Positions 1 through 9,935 of a stretch of DNA of 64,000 bases are shown here, piece by piece. Position 1 is the stretch's first letter. Every line of letters starts with the position of its first letter. The position numbers and the translations under genes were made by a program. This DNA comes from Coenobita brevimanus (Eukaryota; Arthropoda; Malacostraca; Decapoda; Coenobitidae), in the NCBI GenBank assembly GCA_032717465.1, contig CM064732.1, forward strand, positions 24,626,729-24,690,728, read 5' to 3'. Below the pieces are notes generated by a model. The model worked only from the letters and a program-made list of their open reading frames with translations. It was not told the origin of the DNA and ran no database searches.

Positions 1-60
1 CGAAGGGCCACTTGAACCTGGAGTCCACTGGATAAATTAACACCGGATGGACATGGAGCT

Positions 61-152
61 TGTACTATCACTACTACTGCTATCACTAAAACAACAACAA
101 CGACTACTACTATTACTGCTTTTACCATCACCATTACTACTACTACTACTAC
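61..152. repeat. Degenerate ACT/AAC trinucleotide tract
   Basis: Run of imperfect act/cta/aac triplets read directly from the sequence. It produces a leucine-rich open frame that is a composition artefact, not a gene. The first 60 bases hold nothing recognisable. Confidence 0.8.
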
Positions 153-168
153 TTTTTTTTTTATTTAT

Positions 169-482
169 GCTAACTTTTATATTTTGTTTGGATCTTTTAT
201 TTTTTATTGATGCTAACTTTTATGTTTTATTTGCATCTTTCCATTTTTTATTGGTGCTAGCTTTTATATTTTATTTGTATCTTGTTATTCTTCACGACTG
301 CTAGCTTTTATATTTTATTTGTATCTTGTTATTCTTCATGACTGCTAGCTTTTATATTTTATTTGGACTTTTTTTCTTTTTTGTTGATGCGAGCTTTTAT
401 ATTTCACCTAGGACTTATTTTTTATTGTATTGATGCTTGCTTTTTTTTTTTTTACCTTGGACCTTTTTTATATTTTACTTAT
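169..482. repeat. Minisatellite, 43-48 bp unit, about 7 copies
   Basis: Seven successive units open with gctaact/gctagct/gcgagct-type starts followed by tttatattttatttg. Unit starts fall at 169, 212, 256, 300, 344, 389 and 435, with the next related start near 483. Spacing therefore grows from 43 to 48 bp, mostly through longer T runs. The two central units (256 and 300) are almost identical, which suggests recent duplication there. The unit is T-rich on the plus strand and has no coding potential beyond low-complexity F/L/Y runs. Confidence 0.85.
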
Positions 483-615
483 GCTATGTTTTTTTTAAAT
501 ATGATAGGTAGTTTACTTTATAATGTGTATGTGCACTGTGATGTCCTCAGACCTTTATCATTACTTTTAATATGTTTTTTTTTTTTCTAATGTATATTAT
601 TGTACAACACATCAC

Positions 616-618
<3 letters not shown>

Positions 619-654
<36 letters not shown>
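619..654. repeat. (AT)18 microsatellite
   Basis: Perfect AT dinucleotide run, followed directly by act/tac triplets. Confidence 0.95.
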
Positions 655-661
<7 letters not shown>

Positions 662-815
662 ACTACTCCTACTGCTACTTATACGGTACTGCTACTACTA
701 CTAATACTGCTGGTACATTTATGATGATAAAATATATTATTTTTTATGTATCGAGAGATACGAAATAAAGCAGATTGATTGCTTCTACCACTACTACTAC
801 TACTACTACTGATGT
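655..815. repeat. Clustered ACT trinucleotide tracts
   Basis: Two imperfect tracts of ctactact type (about 655-710 and 784-812) flank an AT-rich spacer. The first abuts the (AT)18 run, forming a compound microsatellite. Confidence 0.8.
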
Positions 816-1160
816 TATGCTAGGTGTTTTTAGACTGGCTTCCCGTCCTAGCAACACCTAGAGGATAGCTGGGTTCCCTTTCTAGACCGGAGCCAAGACA
901 CAGTGTGAGAGGAACAGGACATAAAAATGCAAGGCAACAACCTTACATGTATATTACCAAATTATTAATGCCAGACAGCTAGATATTCCACATGACTCTA
1001 TACAAAGGCAAAGCTCAGACTGGCAGAGATATAGGCATCACGCAGGATACGGCCATCTCGAGAATAAGCAGACAGACACCGCATTTAAGTGAAATTGGGA
1101 GTACACTTAATTATTGGGCTGCATATACTTTGTAATGATTATACACATGTCCTGCGTTCA
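816..1160. other. No gene seen
   Basis: Unique-looking sequence with no open frame or family signature. A small inverted repeat (taggtgtt ... aacaccta, about 830-865) could form a short stem-loop; nothing else supports a function. Confidence 0.5.
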
Positions 1161-2277
1161 CTGAGTGGAGCAGGACTGCAGTGTAATATTACTGTCCTGG
1201 CTTACACTTGGTGAATTTGGAATAGTTAACCTCTGTCACTGTGCTCCAACTGTCACTTTCACTTTCACCTCACGGGCATGGAAGTCACAGTCACGGCAGG
1301 GGTGTGGGGCAAGGGAACGGCCACTCAGCAGCGCGCAGGTGTTAGCTCAGGGTCGGCTGAGTCCCCTCAGATGCCTTCTTGTCTAGGGGACACGGGGCAT
1401 CGTCCTCCGGGGTGGGCTTCGATCGGGTGTGGTGAAGGGCCCTGCGCTAGAGGGGCTGGGTATAGGGGTTTGGCCCACGGGGCTAAGGCCTATAAGCTCT
1501 TGTAGGCTCTCCTGCAGGCACCCTGTGTGGAGAGAGGGTCGCTCCTCGTTAGGACTGGAGAGGTCGCACCCCAGGGTACTAGGGGAGGTGTGGAGAGCTC
1601 GTTTGCTGCAGTCTCGCTGCCGCTGCTTCACCGTCAGGGTAGGGCTGCAGTGTTGCTGGCGACAGGAGTCCGACAGTTGCTGGTTGCCCACTGGTGCTGG
1701 CTGGATGGAGTGCAGCCCCGGGTTCAATACAGGTCCTCTCCAGCAGTCCATGAATGGGAGATCCTCCTCATGGAGGCTGCCTCAGGCTGAGGATATAGAG
1801 GTGGGACCTGCCTTACCACCAATAGGGCGGTTCGAGCAGGGTTCTCCCTCTGATCATGGAGTCACAGGGGGTGAGGGACTTTTGGGGCGTCCCTCCCTGG
1901 CACAGCTACTGGCCGTCACCGAGGTCCCTTGGGCAATGGGAGGGGGGCAGCTACCGGCCATCCCTTTCCCATTGGTACAGCAACCGGCTGTTACTGGGGT
2001 CCAACTCCCTGATGGGACTGCAGACAAAGGGTGACTGCAGACGCAGCTACAGGCCATCGCCGATGTCCCATATGAGGGGCGATGTGTAGGCGAGAGGTGG
2101 CTATGGACCGTCCCCTGTCTACTGGCACAGCTACGGGCCATCACCGGTGTCTTACCCCTCGAGGCAACTGCAGAAGAAGAGAGGGCGTGCCTTTCTCTCC
2201 CCATGTGCGGCAATCGGCCATCATGGGTTCTGCAGGAGAGGTGGACAGTACTGTGAGCGGCTATAGGTCGTCTCTTA
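1161..2277. other. GC-richer block with scattered ctac-ggcc motif, function unknown
   Basis: This stretch is clearly more GC-rich than its AT-rich surroundings and is open in several frames on both strands: about 200 codons on plus at 1429-2034, and 288 on minus spanning 1854-2720. From about 1900 a loose motif like cagctac-ggccatc recurs at irregular distance and grades into the ordered 24-bp array that follows. No protein family is recognisable in any frame. It lies upstream of the plus-strand LINE that starts near 2880 and could be that element's 5' region or first ORF. No second copy in the window allows a test, so this is a guess. Confidence 0.35.
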
Positions 2278-2505
2278 GATGCACGGCTACTGGCCGTTGC
2301 AATTGCACAGCTGCAGGCTGCTGCTGGCGCACGGCTACCGGCCGTTGCTGAGGCACGGCTACAGGCTGCTGCTTGGGCAGAGCTACAGGCCGTTGCTTGT
2401 GCACAGGTATGGGCTGCTGCTTGTCCATGACTACAGGCTTTTGCTTGTGCATGGCTATAGGCCGCTGCTTGTGCATGCCTACAGGCTGTTGCTGGAGTAC
2501 TGTCT
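2278..2505. repeat. 24-bp minisatellite, about 9 units, open in all frames
   Basis: Tandem 24-bp units of the form ctacaggc(t/c)g(t)tgcttgtgcatgg. Because the period is a multiple of three and units lack stops, both strands give octapeptide repeats: HGYRPLLV-like on plus and KQRPVAVH-like on minus. Units alternate between two sub-types (ggccgttgc and ggctgctgc). The multi-frame openness follows from the repeat, so neither frame should be taken as a gene without transcript evidence. Confidence 0.85.
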
Positions 2506-2727
2506 GGAGCTGGTTTATTAGCTCCACCCTGATCCTGATGAAGGGTGGATCGGTTGGAGGGTAATGCACCTGGACTGAGATGTTCGTGCTGGGTGCACTC
2601 CGTGGAACAGGGGCACGCGGCTATATGGGATATGTGCCCATGTCGCACGGACGTCACACGTGTCCTATATACCCCTCCATTGTCACCTCCTGGAGGTGTT
2701 GTGATGCCCTCGGTTACCACGGCTGCT

Positions 2728-2773
2728 ATTTCAACTACTACTACTACTACTGGTAATAATAATAATAATAATG
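2728..2773. repeat. (ACT)n and (AAT)n tracts
   Basis: Compound trinucleotide tract of actactact then taataataat, just upstream of the first recognisable LINE coding sequence. Confidence 0.85.
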
Positions 2774-2907
2774 GTATACTACTAAAACGTCTTTCCTACG
2801 TGTCAACCGGTGGGTTTGTGGAGGGTTGGTGCCCCTTCCCAGGAAACAACTAATTAAAAATACAAAAACGAAGTCTCACATCAGGACAAACAAAGAGGTG
2901 GCAACAA

Positions 2908-3040
2908 GGACTGGACGGATTGCAGCGTGGAATGTAATGGGTGTGCAATATAAGGTGAAAGAGAGAGAGATTGTCCAGGTACTTGAGTGTGCAAAATTGG
3001 ACATATTTGGATTAACTGAGACGGAGGTGAGAGTGTGAGG
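2908..3040 (+). pseudogene. F1 copy A endonuclease N-terminus
   Basis: The translation contains AWNVMGVQYKVKEREIVQVL followed by LDIFGLTET. This is the opening of an APE-type endonuclease: the strand containing the WNV asparagine, then the catalytic-glutamate motif LTET. These enzymes nick target DNA to prime reverse transcription. The frame runs into a stop near 3038, and the rest of the domain continues with frame changes to about 3450. A remnant, not a functional enzyme. Confidence 0.75.
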
Positions 3041-3557
3041 GAGTGGGAGTATGGACTGGGTATATGCACGGGAGTAGGTGAAAATGTGACGGCAAAAGAG
3101 GGTGTATGTATTGTGTGCAAAAGATGGAAGGAGAATGTAAGAGAGTATGGATCAGTTGGTTCAAGGACTGTGTGGGTAAGACTAAAAGTGGGTATACAAA
3201 TGAGCGATTGCGTGTATGCATGCGCCAACGCAAGTTTGTGCAGGTAGAGTTCTGCATGGAAAAGTTTGAGAGGAATGAGGTAGGGTTTTGACTGGAGATA
3301 TGAAGAGAGAAGTACAGAATGTGAAGGGGGATGAAGTAGCTGGTGAGTGAAGTGTGCTGCAGAAATGAATGAAAATAGCAGTGTTGTACTGAACAGCTTT
3401 GTGGGGAGGGTGGTGGTAACAAATACCCTTTTTAGGCACAAAATGACCCACAGGTATACATGGTGAGTGATGAGAAGGGTAGGTGGTGAACTGAATGAAT
3501 GGAAGGCAATGACTGATTATATGTGTGTGGATGAGAGAATGAATAGGTAAGTAATGG

Positions 3558-4208
3558 ATGCCAGAGCATTATAGAGGTTGGAGAAGTGGACTTTCTGACC
3601 ATCACATATTGTTGGTGAAAATCAAAGTACAAATGCGATGGTTGAATAGGAGAGAAAGGCAGGAGGATGTAGCCCATGCAGAGAGGGTGAAATGGTTGCA
3701 AGAGGATGGAAAAAAGACAAAGTGTAAGAGAGACCTGGAGAAGCGATTAAATAAATATGATTCGGAGCAGATGGGGAACGTGGAAAGTGTCTGCAAGATA
3801 TTCACAAACGAAATCTGTGTAGCACGTGAGGTGATGTGTAAGGTGAAGAAAAGAGAAAAGGGGGTGCTTGGAACAGCTTGGTAGAATGACGAGGTGAGAC
3901 AAGCTGTGGTAAAGAAGAAGAGCGCATATAGTGACTGGATGGTATGCAGAGGCATGGAGGAAATTGAGAGGCAAAGGAGAGAGTTATAAGCAGGGAAGAC
4001 GAGAGTGGTGAAAAGATTAGTAAGAGAGAAAAAGAAGAGAGAGGATGAGGAATTTGGAAGGAATTTGAATGTAATGTTGAGGGAATGTAAGAAAATGTTC
4101 TGGAAGGAGGTATGGAGACTTAATCAAGGTAATAAAGAAGTTAGTAAGGAAGTGAAAGACAAAAATAGTAGACTGATATTAGAGAAGGCGGAGAAAATGA
4201 GCAGATGA
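3558..4208 (+). pseudogene. F1 copy A endonuclease-RT linker
   Basis: Two frames (3558-3884 and 4005-4208) match the linker frame of copy B at 9964-10515. Shared features are QEDGKK, LNKYDSEQMG, EICVAREVMC and GTAW, then a lysine/arginine-rich stretch with EEFGRNLNV and MFWKEV. The GTAW motif is followed by a TAG stop where copy B reads a second tryptophan, so at least one stop is a point mutation. No catalytic residues are expected here. Confidence 0.7.
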
Positions 4209-4377
4209 AGAGAGCATTTTAGGATATTGTTAAACATAAAGAATGAAAGTAGTGCGAGTATAAGTGGATAGGGAATGGCTGGGAGAAGGGGGGAGGCGAG
4301 AAGGGAGGAAGAGATCAGTAGGATGGAAGTAGTGGAGGCAATGAAGAAAGTCCAAATGGGGAAAGCCCTAGGAATTA

Positions 4378-5324
4378 ATGGAGTGTTTGATAGTAGTAGA
4401 ACGGATATGGATGATCTGTAGATTTGCCTGGGAAAAAGGTAAAGTCCCGGAGAACTGGAAGTCCGATATAAGTATTCCTCTGTACAAAGGAAAAAGGGAA
4501 AAAGAAATGTGTGGTATTCATAGGGACATTTGTCTTCTTAGTGTTATAGGAAAAGTATGTGGTAGGATGCTTATGCGCAGAGTTAGGGAAATAACAGAGG
4601 AATTAGTTAGAGAAGAACACTTGCGTTTTAGGAAGGGAAGAGTTTGTGTAGATTAGATATTTATCCTTGGGACTTCAGTGGAAAAGTTTCCAGAGAAGGG
4701 ACAGAAGGTGTATGTAGCCTTCATGGATTTCGAGAAAGCATATGACAGTGTGGATAGACTAGGAATATGGAAAATGTTAAGAATATATGAAGTAAATTGG
4801 AAGTTGTTGAATGCCGTGAAGAATATGTTTGAGGGTTCTAAGGCTGTAGTGCATGTAGAATTGAGTGAATTTTTCTATACTGTATGTATGTTGGATTGAA
4901 GCAGGGATGTGTTATGTGCCAATGGTTGTTCAGGCTGTATATGGATGGGGTTATAAGAGATAAAAGTTGGGGACTGTTTGTTGGAGCGACCCTAATGAGA
5001 GATGGCAGCGTTTGGCAACTTCCTGTACTGTAGTTTGCAGATGATACTATATTGTTAAGTGAGGACGAAGGGGAACTGCAAGGCTTGGTGAATGAATTTG
5101 GGAGAGTGTGTAAGAAACGGAACCTAAAGGTGAATGTAGGGAAGGATAAAGGTATGGTCTTCGAGAGAAATGAAGTCACTGAATGTACAGTGAGGCTGGA
5201 AAATGAGGTAATGGAAAATGTGAGTGCATTAAAGTACTTGGGTAGTGTGGTGAGTAAGGATGGAAGTTTGGAGGATGAAGTGCTTGAAAGAGTACAACAG
5301 GGAAGAAGGTTGCTGGTTCTTTGA
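4378..5324 (+). pseudogene. F1 copy A reverse transcriptase
   Basis: Three frame pieces cover an RT domain. 4378-4656 holds PENWKSDISIPLYKGK and GKVCGRMLMRRVREITEEL. 4678-4899 holds AFMDFEKAYDSVDR with the first catalytic aspartate. Around 5035-5324, FADDTILLSEDEGEL contains the catalytic FADD pair. The usual stretch RGISLLSV is altered to RDICLLSV, and a TAG replaces the glutamine of the CVDQIF motif at about 4653. Frameshifts near 4900 separate the halves. Inactive by inspection. Confidence 0.8.
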
Positions 5325-5405
5325 TAGCCTTGATAAGAAATAGGGAAGTGAGCATGGAAGTAAAAAAGCCGCTGCATAACAGTATTATTATACCAGCTAT
5401 AACAA

Positions 5406-5540
5406 ATGAAAGTAGAAACTTGGAGTTTGCTGGAAGGACACAAGTCAAGAGTGAGAGCTGTGGAAATGAATGATTTGAGAGGAGCATGTGGAGTTACAGT
5501 GAGAGACAGACTGACAAATAAAAAAGTGAAGGAGCATTGT

Positions 5541-5601
<61 letters not shown>

Positions 5602-5855
5602 TAGGAAGCGATAGGAGAAATATATCGAGGTGGTTTGGCCATGTGGAGAGGATGAAAAGCGAGAAACTAACAAAGAGAATGTATGTGAGGGAGGTGGATG
5701 GGGAGAGAGGGAGGGGGAGGCTGAGGATCAGATGGAAGGATGGAGCTGAGAGGTATATGAGAATGGGTCGTATGAGATGGGGGGAGGGCAGTACAATGGA
5801 GGGGGACAGGGCGACCTGGAAGCGATTTTTTTGTGGCCACCCTGTACGGGATTAA
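5406..5855 (+). pseudogene. F1 copy A C-terminal region split by (TG)n
   Basis: The conserved LINE C-terminus (RAVEMNDLRGACGV, then WFGHVERMKSEKLTKR, then RGRGRLRIRWKDG) stays in one frame. A run of alternating valine and cysteine codons interrupts it, encoded by a (TG)n expansion. Sister copies lack the expansion and read a short GVDVNVIGRVRRN-like stretch there, so the microsatellite arose inside the element. Confidence 0.8.
5542..5600. repeat. (TG)n microsatellite inside LINE coding sequence
   Basis: About 59 bp of perfect gt repeats. The corresponding place in copies B and C reads gtggtgtggatgtgaatgtgat, a natural seed for expansion. Confidence 0.95.
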
Positions 5856-5895
5856 GCGTCAGGCAATAGATTGACAGATACAGTATATAGATTAC

Positions 5896-6080
5896 CGTAC
5901 TGTTACTGCTACTACTACTACTATTACTACTGCTCCTGCTACTATTGCTACTACTACATCTACTACTACCACTACTTCTGCTACAACAATAACAACAACA
6001 ACAACAACCACTCTTGCTACTACTACTAGTGTAGTGGTGGTAGTAGTAGTTGTTGTTGTAGTAGTAGTAGTAGTAGTATG
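5896..6080. repeat. Compound trinucleotide tract forming an inverted repeat
   Basis: The left half is built of tac/act/aca triplets. From about 6020 the right half is built of gta/gtt triplets in mirror order, so the two halves are largely complementary around the centre near 6023. A hairpin-prone microsatellite directly downstream of LINE copy A. Confidence 0.8.
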
Positions 6081-6438
6081 AGGAGGAGGAGGATGTGAGA
6101 TTTTGGTGTGGTTTGAGTCAGGAGAAAGATCAATCGATAAGGGATATTTGATTAATGTTGGAGGGGGTAGGCTAAGAGCTGATGTGATTTGTGAATAATG
6201 TTCAGTGGAGATTTCTGCTGATCACAGAGCTGAAGAGAGTGTGCTTGGATCCAACAGTCATATTGGGGGAATGGATAAAATCAGAGTGATGAAAAGGTAC
6301 AGTACTTGAGAGAATGAAGCTGGGAGGAAGCGTGGTAGGCTAGGAAGGAGGTGGAGAGTTATGATTACTGAGTGTGTAAGAATGCAGTGGATGGAAGTTG
6401 AGGCTAATTACTTTGAGGTCACAAAGAGGAAATCGAGT
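6081..6438. other. No gene seen
   Basis: About 360 bp between the trinucleotide palindrome and the next LINE 3' end. No family signature recognised. Confidence 0.5.
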
Positions 6439-6469
6439 TCTATCTATCTATTTATTGCTAGACCCCTCA

Positions 6470-6800
6470 ATCCCACACGTGGTGGCCACAAACAAATCGC
6501 CTCCACGTCACCTTGTCCCCCGATATTTCACTGCCCCGCTCCCAACTCATACCCCCTTCTCTCATATTCCTCTCGACTCCATCCCTCCATCTCATCCTCG
6601 GCCTCCCCCTCCCTCTCCCCCCTCCACCTCACTCACATACACTCTCCTCATCAGTCTCTCACCTTCCATCCTTTCCACATGGCCAAACCACCTCAGTGTG
6701 TTCCTCCTAACGCTTCTTATCACATCCACATCCACACAACAACACTCCTTTATATCCTCATTTGTCAGCCTGTCTCTCCATGTGACTCCACTGGCTCCTC
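6470..6800 (-). pseudogene. F1 copy B C-terminal region, frameshifted
   Basis: The minus-strand frame ending at 6592 carries GASGVTWRDRLTNEDIKE, then a CVDVDVIRSVRRN stretch and LRWFGHVERMEGERL. This is the C-terminal continuation of the RT ORF after a frame change near 6800. The remaining bases to the 3' end match the arginine/glycine-rich tail and the short 3' UTR of other copies. Confidence 0.75.
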
Positions 6801-8120
6801 TTAACTCATTTCCACTGCTCTCACTCTTGACTTCTGTCCTTCCAACAACGTCCAAGCTTCACTTCCATAAGTTAGAGTTGGTATCACAATATTATCATGC
6901 AGTAACTTTTTCAATTCCATGCTCACTTCCCTGTTCCTTATAACTGCTTTCAAGGAACCAGCAACCTTTCTCCCTAGCTGTACCCTTTCAAGCACTTCGC
7001 CCTCCAAACTTCCATCCTTACTCATCACACTCCCCAAATACTTAAACGTACTCACAATTTCCATTTCCTCACCATCCAACCTCACTGTACATTCATTAAC
7101 TTCACCTCTCTCAAAGACAATCACATTACTCTTCCCTACATTCACCTTTAGATTCCATTTCTCACACACTCTCCCAAACTCATCCACCAAGCCTTGCAGC
7201 TCCCCTTTGTCTTCACTTAACAACACAGTATCATCTGCAAACAACAGTACAGGGAGTTTCCAAACACTCCTCTCTCTCACTAGGGCCACTCCAACGTCCA
7301 CTGCCCTACCTTGTATCTCTTTTATTACTCCATCCATATACAGATTGAACAACCATGGAGACATGACACATCCCTGTTTCAACCCAACCTTCAAAGAGAA
7401 AAATTCACTCAGTTCACCATCCACATGCACTGCAGCCTTAGCACCATCATACATACTCTTCACAGCATTGAATAAATTCCCATCTACTCCATAAATTCTT
7501 AATACTTTCCACAATCCTTGTCTATCCACCCTGCCATATGCTCTCTCCAAATCCATGAAGGCTGCATACAACTTCTTTCCCTTCTCTAGAAACTTTTCCA
7601 CTAAAGATCGAAGAATGAATATCTGATCTACACAACCTCTTCCCTTTCTAAAGCCTCCATGTTCTTCTCCAACTAATTCCTCTGTTATTTCCCTAACTCT
7701 GTCAATGAGAATCCTACCATACACTTTTCCTATTACACTAAAAAGGCAAATGCCCCTATGATTATCACACACTTCTTTTTCCCCTTTTCCTTTATTCAAG
7801 GGGATAATTATACCTGACTTCCAATCCTCCGGGACTCTACCTTCCTCCCAGGTCAATCTGCTCATCTTCCACGTCCATTCTACTACTATCTGTTCCCCAT
7901 GCTTCAGCATTTCACCACACACTCCATCAATTCCTGGGGCTTTCCCCAGTTTAACTTTCTTCATTGTTTCCACAAGTTTTATCCTACTGATTTCTTCCTG
8001 TCTTCTCACCTCCCTCCTTCTCCCAGCCATTCCCAAACCACTTGCATTACTTCCATTCTCTGTGTTCATCAATTCCTTAAAATGTTCTCTCCATCTGCTC
8101 ACTTTTTCTCCCTTCTCCAC
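6801..8120 (-). CDS. F1 copy B reverse transcriptase ORF, 439 codons, open
   Basis: The best preserved LINE ORF in the window. Reading down the minus strand it shows GKAPGIDGVCGEMLK, VPEDWKSGIIIPLNKGKGE, GRGCVDQIF, AFMDLERAYGRVDRQGLW (first catalytic Asp), LKQGCVMSPWLFNLYMDG and LLFADDTVLLSED (catalytic FADD), then thumb residues up to RAVEMS. The motif usually reading AYDRV is AYGRV here, so a residue next to the catalytic core has changed. The frame opens at the transposon junction, so the natural N-terminus (endonuclease) is cut off. Downstream C-terminal motifs continue in another frame at 6592-6855 (LRWFGHVERM). Probably inactive but young compared with copy A. Confidence 0.8.
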   Translation of the reverse strand: MEKGEKVSRWREHFKELMNTENGSNASGLGMAGRRREVRRQEEISRIKLVETMKKVKLGKAPGIDGVCGEMLKHGEQIVVEWTWKMSRLTWEEGRVPEDWKSGIIIPLNKGKGEKEVCDNHRGICLFSVIGKVYGRILIDRVREITEELVGEEHGGFRKGRGCVDQIFILRSLVEKFLEKGKKLYAAFMDLERAYGRVDRQGLWKVLRIYGVDGNLFNAVKSMYDGAKAAVHVDGELSEFFSLKVGLKQGCVMSPWLFNLYMDGVIKEIQGRAVDVGVALVRERSVWKLPVLLFADDTVLLSEDKGELQGLVDEFGRVCEKWNLKVNVGKSNVIVFERGEVNECTVRLDGEEMEIVSTFKYLGSVMSKDGSLEGEVLERVQLGRKVAGSLKAVIRNREVSMELKKLLHDNIVIPTLTYGSEAWTLLEGQKSRVRAVEMS

Positions 8121-8122
8121 TA

Positions 8123-8210
8123 TAGTCGTTCTATTTTATGAAGGCAGTTTGGGTGGGGCGCTCTGGGACTTCATTCCGTTAGCTCTGTTGCCACATTGTC
8201 GCCACACACG
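8123..8210 (+). repeat. Left terminal inverted repeat
   Basis: Matches the reverse complement of 9936-10023 with few substitutions. The first base is t here and c at the other end. Confidence 0.88.
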
Positions 8211-8211
8211 T

Positions 8212-8213
<2 letters not shown>

Positions 8214-8243
<30 letters not shown>
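8214..8243. repeat. (CT)15 microsatellite inside the transposon
   Basis: Perfect ct run immediately internal to the left TIR. The opposite end has an imperfect gagaga stretch at the matching position (about 9898-9914), so the tract may extend the inverted repeat. Confidence 0.9.
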
Positions 8244-8247
<4 letters not shown>

Positions 8248-8393
8248 TTATATTAACTACTACTAATTTTATTTTCTTTATTTTTTCTCTTGTTTTTGAC
8301 TATTTTTCCACACCACCCCTGTGGTAAAAGTCTAAAGGTGCATTTTTTTTTTATAGAGGTTTCCCCAGTAGGCCTAATCCTCTTTCTGATGTT

Positions 8394-9703
8394 TTAATAA
8401 GATAAATCATCATCTGAACTTTCTGATAAGTGGATAACAAATGAATCCACAAACTGGTCCACTGCTCTATCATTCCTTCCATCCTCTTCCTGGAGCTGCT
8501 TGGCATGCTTCACTGCCTGCATCCAGTTTTGTGGTGTGACCGTACTTAAACCTTTAGATCTGCCATTTTAAAATTGTTCTTCTTGGCTACATATCCCGTC
8601 ACCTTAGCCTAAATTAGTTCAGCAGGGTTGTGCTTGCAGTGGTATGGGGGTAACCTTACAACCCTATGTCCTGCTTCTTTAGCAATTGTATCAATCAGAT
8701 ATTTTTTGCTGGTGTTGCAAAATTTATTTGCTATCTCATAGAGCTCTGCTCTCAATAAATCATCACTGGGCTGAACTCCCTTATGAGCCAGTCCCTTATC
8801 TCAGCTTTTTTCCATGATGAGCTTGACAATCTCTCAAGCTGCACAGAATGGTATGGAGCATTGTCCATCACAGTAACAGAGTTGGGTGGAATGTTAGGTA
8901 ATAATTGATTCCTAAACCAGTTTTCAAATACTGCAGCATTCATCTGGCAGTGATAGTCGCCGTCGTTTTTCGCTTGAAAAACTAATTCAGCATTCTCCAA
9001 AAATCCATCCTTCGTTCCTGCATGGAGAATGATTAGACGTTTTCCTTTTCCAGTGGGTGGCTTTATTCCTGTTGCATGTTGGCCTGCAGTATCTTTCCAA
9101 CATTTGTCCACAGCGTAGTTTTTGTTCACCCAAGTTTCGTCTAGATAAACAACCGTCTGGAATGACTGCTTGAGCTGCTGCATTTCTCGCAAAAATCTAG
9201 ACCGAACTGCAACAATATCACTCCTTTCCATAAGAAATTTCCGGCCATCAATCTTTGCAAATCTGAATCCTATTTGGAACAGAACCTTCCGAAGAGACTC
9301 AGTGCAACCATTGAAAGCGATTTTTTCTGAGTTCTTCCCTTATTTTATGCAAAGTAGAGATTTCTTTCCTCTCATAGAATTCTAAGACGGTTCTTCTGAG
9401 CACACACTTGTCAAAATAATCTAAACTGGTTACAGTTGAAGGGCAATTATTTCTTGGTGAAGAGAACGCAGGCTCTTCTGGTATATTTTGTGTGTTACAA
9501 GCTTTATTTAATTATGTGCAAATTCTTAGCACTGTCCTTTCGCTGATGTTAGTGGCTTTCGCTGTTCGAGCAACTGCTTTTGAGGGGTCTATTAATGGTC
9601 TGTTGTTTGCCTTTTCATCTAAGAAATACTTATTTACATTGTAAATAATTTCTTTGGCCTGACTGTGGAGAACGTGAGAGTGGGTTGATGGGCAAGCTTC
9701 CAT
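8394..9703 (-). pseudogene. Transposase with long D-E spacing, frameshifted
   Basis: The likely start is the Met of MEACPSTHSHV near 9703. It is followed by AKEIIYNVNKYFLDEK and an HTH-like ISERTVLRICT (about 9512-9630), a DNA-binding N-terminus. The catalytic part lies at 8752-9231: YLDETWVNKNY (first Asp, codon 9139-9141), GKGKRLIILHAGTKDGF, and VMDNAPYHS (second Asp, codon 8863-8865). A 1-bp deletion near 8780 shifts the frame. After it, GVQPSDDLLRAELYEIANKF, LPPYHCKHNPAEL (third acidic residue, Glu, codon 8618-8620) and an acidic serine-rich C-terminus ending near 8394 remain readable. Correcting that shift gives 91 residues between the Asps and 81 between second Asp and Glu. More breaks lie between 9231 and 9512. 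The enzyme would cut and paste the element. Confidence 0.82.
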
Positions 9704-9935
9704 GGCGGGAGACTGACTGAGTATGGCCCGCTCACGCAGGGCTATCCCTCGTGTCAGCAACTGACAACGTCGCAAAAGCAACCCTGACAAGTCTTATGAG
9801 ATTTATACCATACTATAGCTTTTTTATTGAATTACATCTATACAGAGTGTTTAAAATTCATTTATAAGTAGTTACTAGCTTAAAATAGGAGAGTGAGGGA
9901 GAGAGAGAAAGAGAAGTGAGCACAAGTAATTACAC

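Larger units (their letters stand above)
2880..5881 (+). mobile_element. Non-LTR retrotransposon, family F1 copy A (RTE-like), decayed
   Basis: One plus-strand LINE copy running from the start of an APE-type endonuclease to a 3' end of the form gcgtcaggcaatag followed by a short ataga-like tail. Order of recognisable pieces: endonuclease N-terminus (2908-3040), endonuclease/linker (3558-3884), RT (4378-5324), C-terminal GHVERM...RGRGR region (5406-5855). Frames are broken many times. At least four other copies of the same family lie in this window (6.5-10.7 kb, 18.7-22.8 kb, 31.7-32.6 kb, 46.8 kb), and their alignment defines the breaks. The single EN-RT polyprotein and short microsatellite-like tail fit the RTE group, but clade placement is inferred. 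Confidence 0.85.

Noticed and set aside
169..482. CRISPR-like array
   Set aside because: Units are contiguous, AT-rich and variable in length with no distinct spacers; a minisatellite in a eukaryotic context.
1854..2720. 288-codon minus-strand ORF rich in Ala/Cys/Ser repeats
   Set aside because: It overlaps the stop-free 24-bp minisatellite and GC-rich block, where several frames on both strands are open; no family or start context supports a gene.
2881..3441. 186-codon minus ORF
   Set aside because: Antisense of the decayed F1 endonuclease.
4838..5443. 201-codon minus ORF
   Set aside because: Antisense of F1 copy A reverse transcriptase.
6919..7494. 191-codon plus ORF
   Set aside because: Antisense shadow of the F1 reverse transcriptase at 6801-8120.
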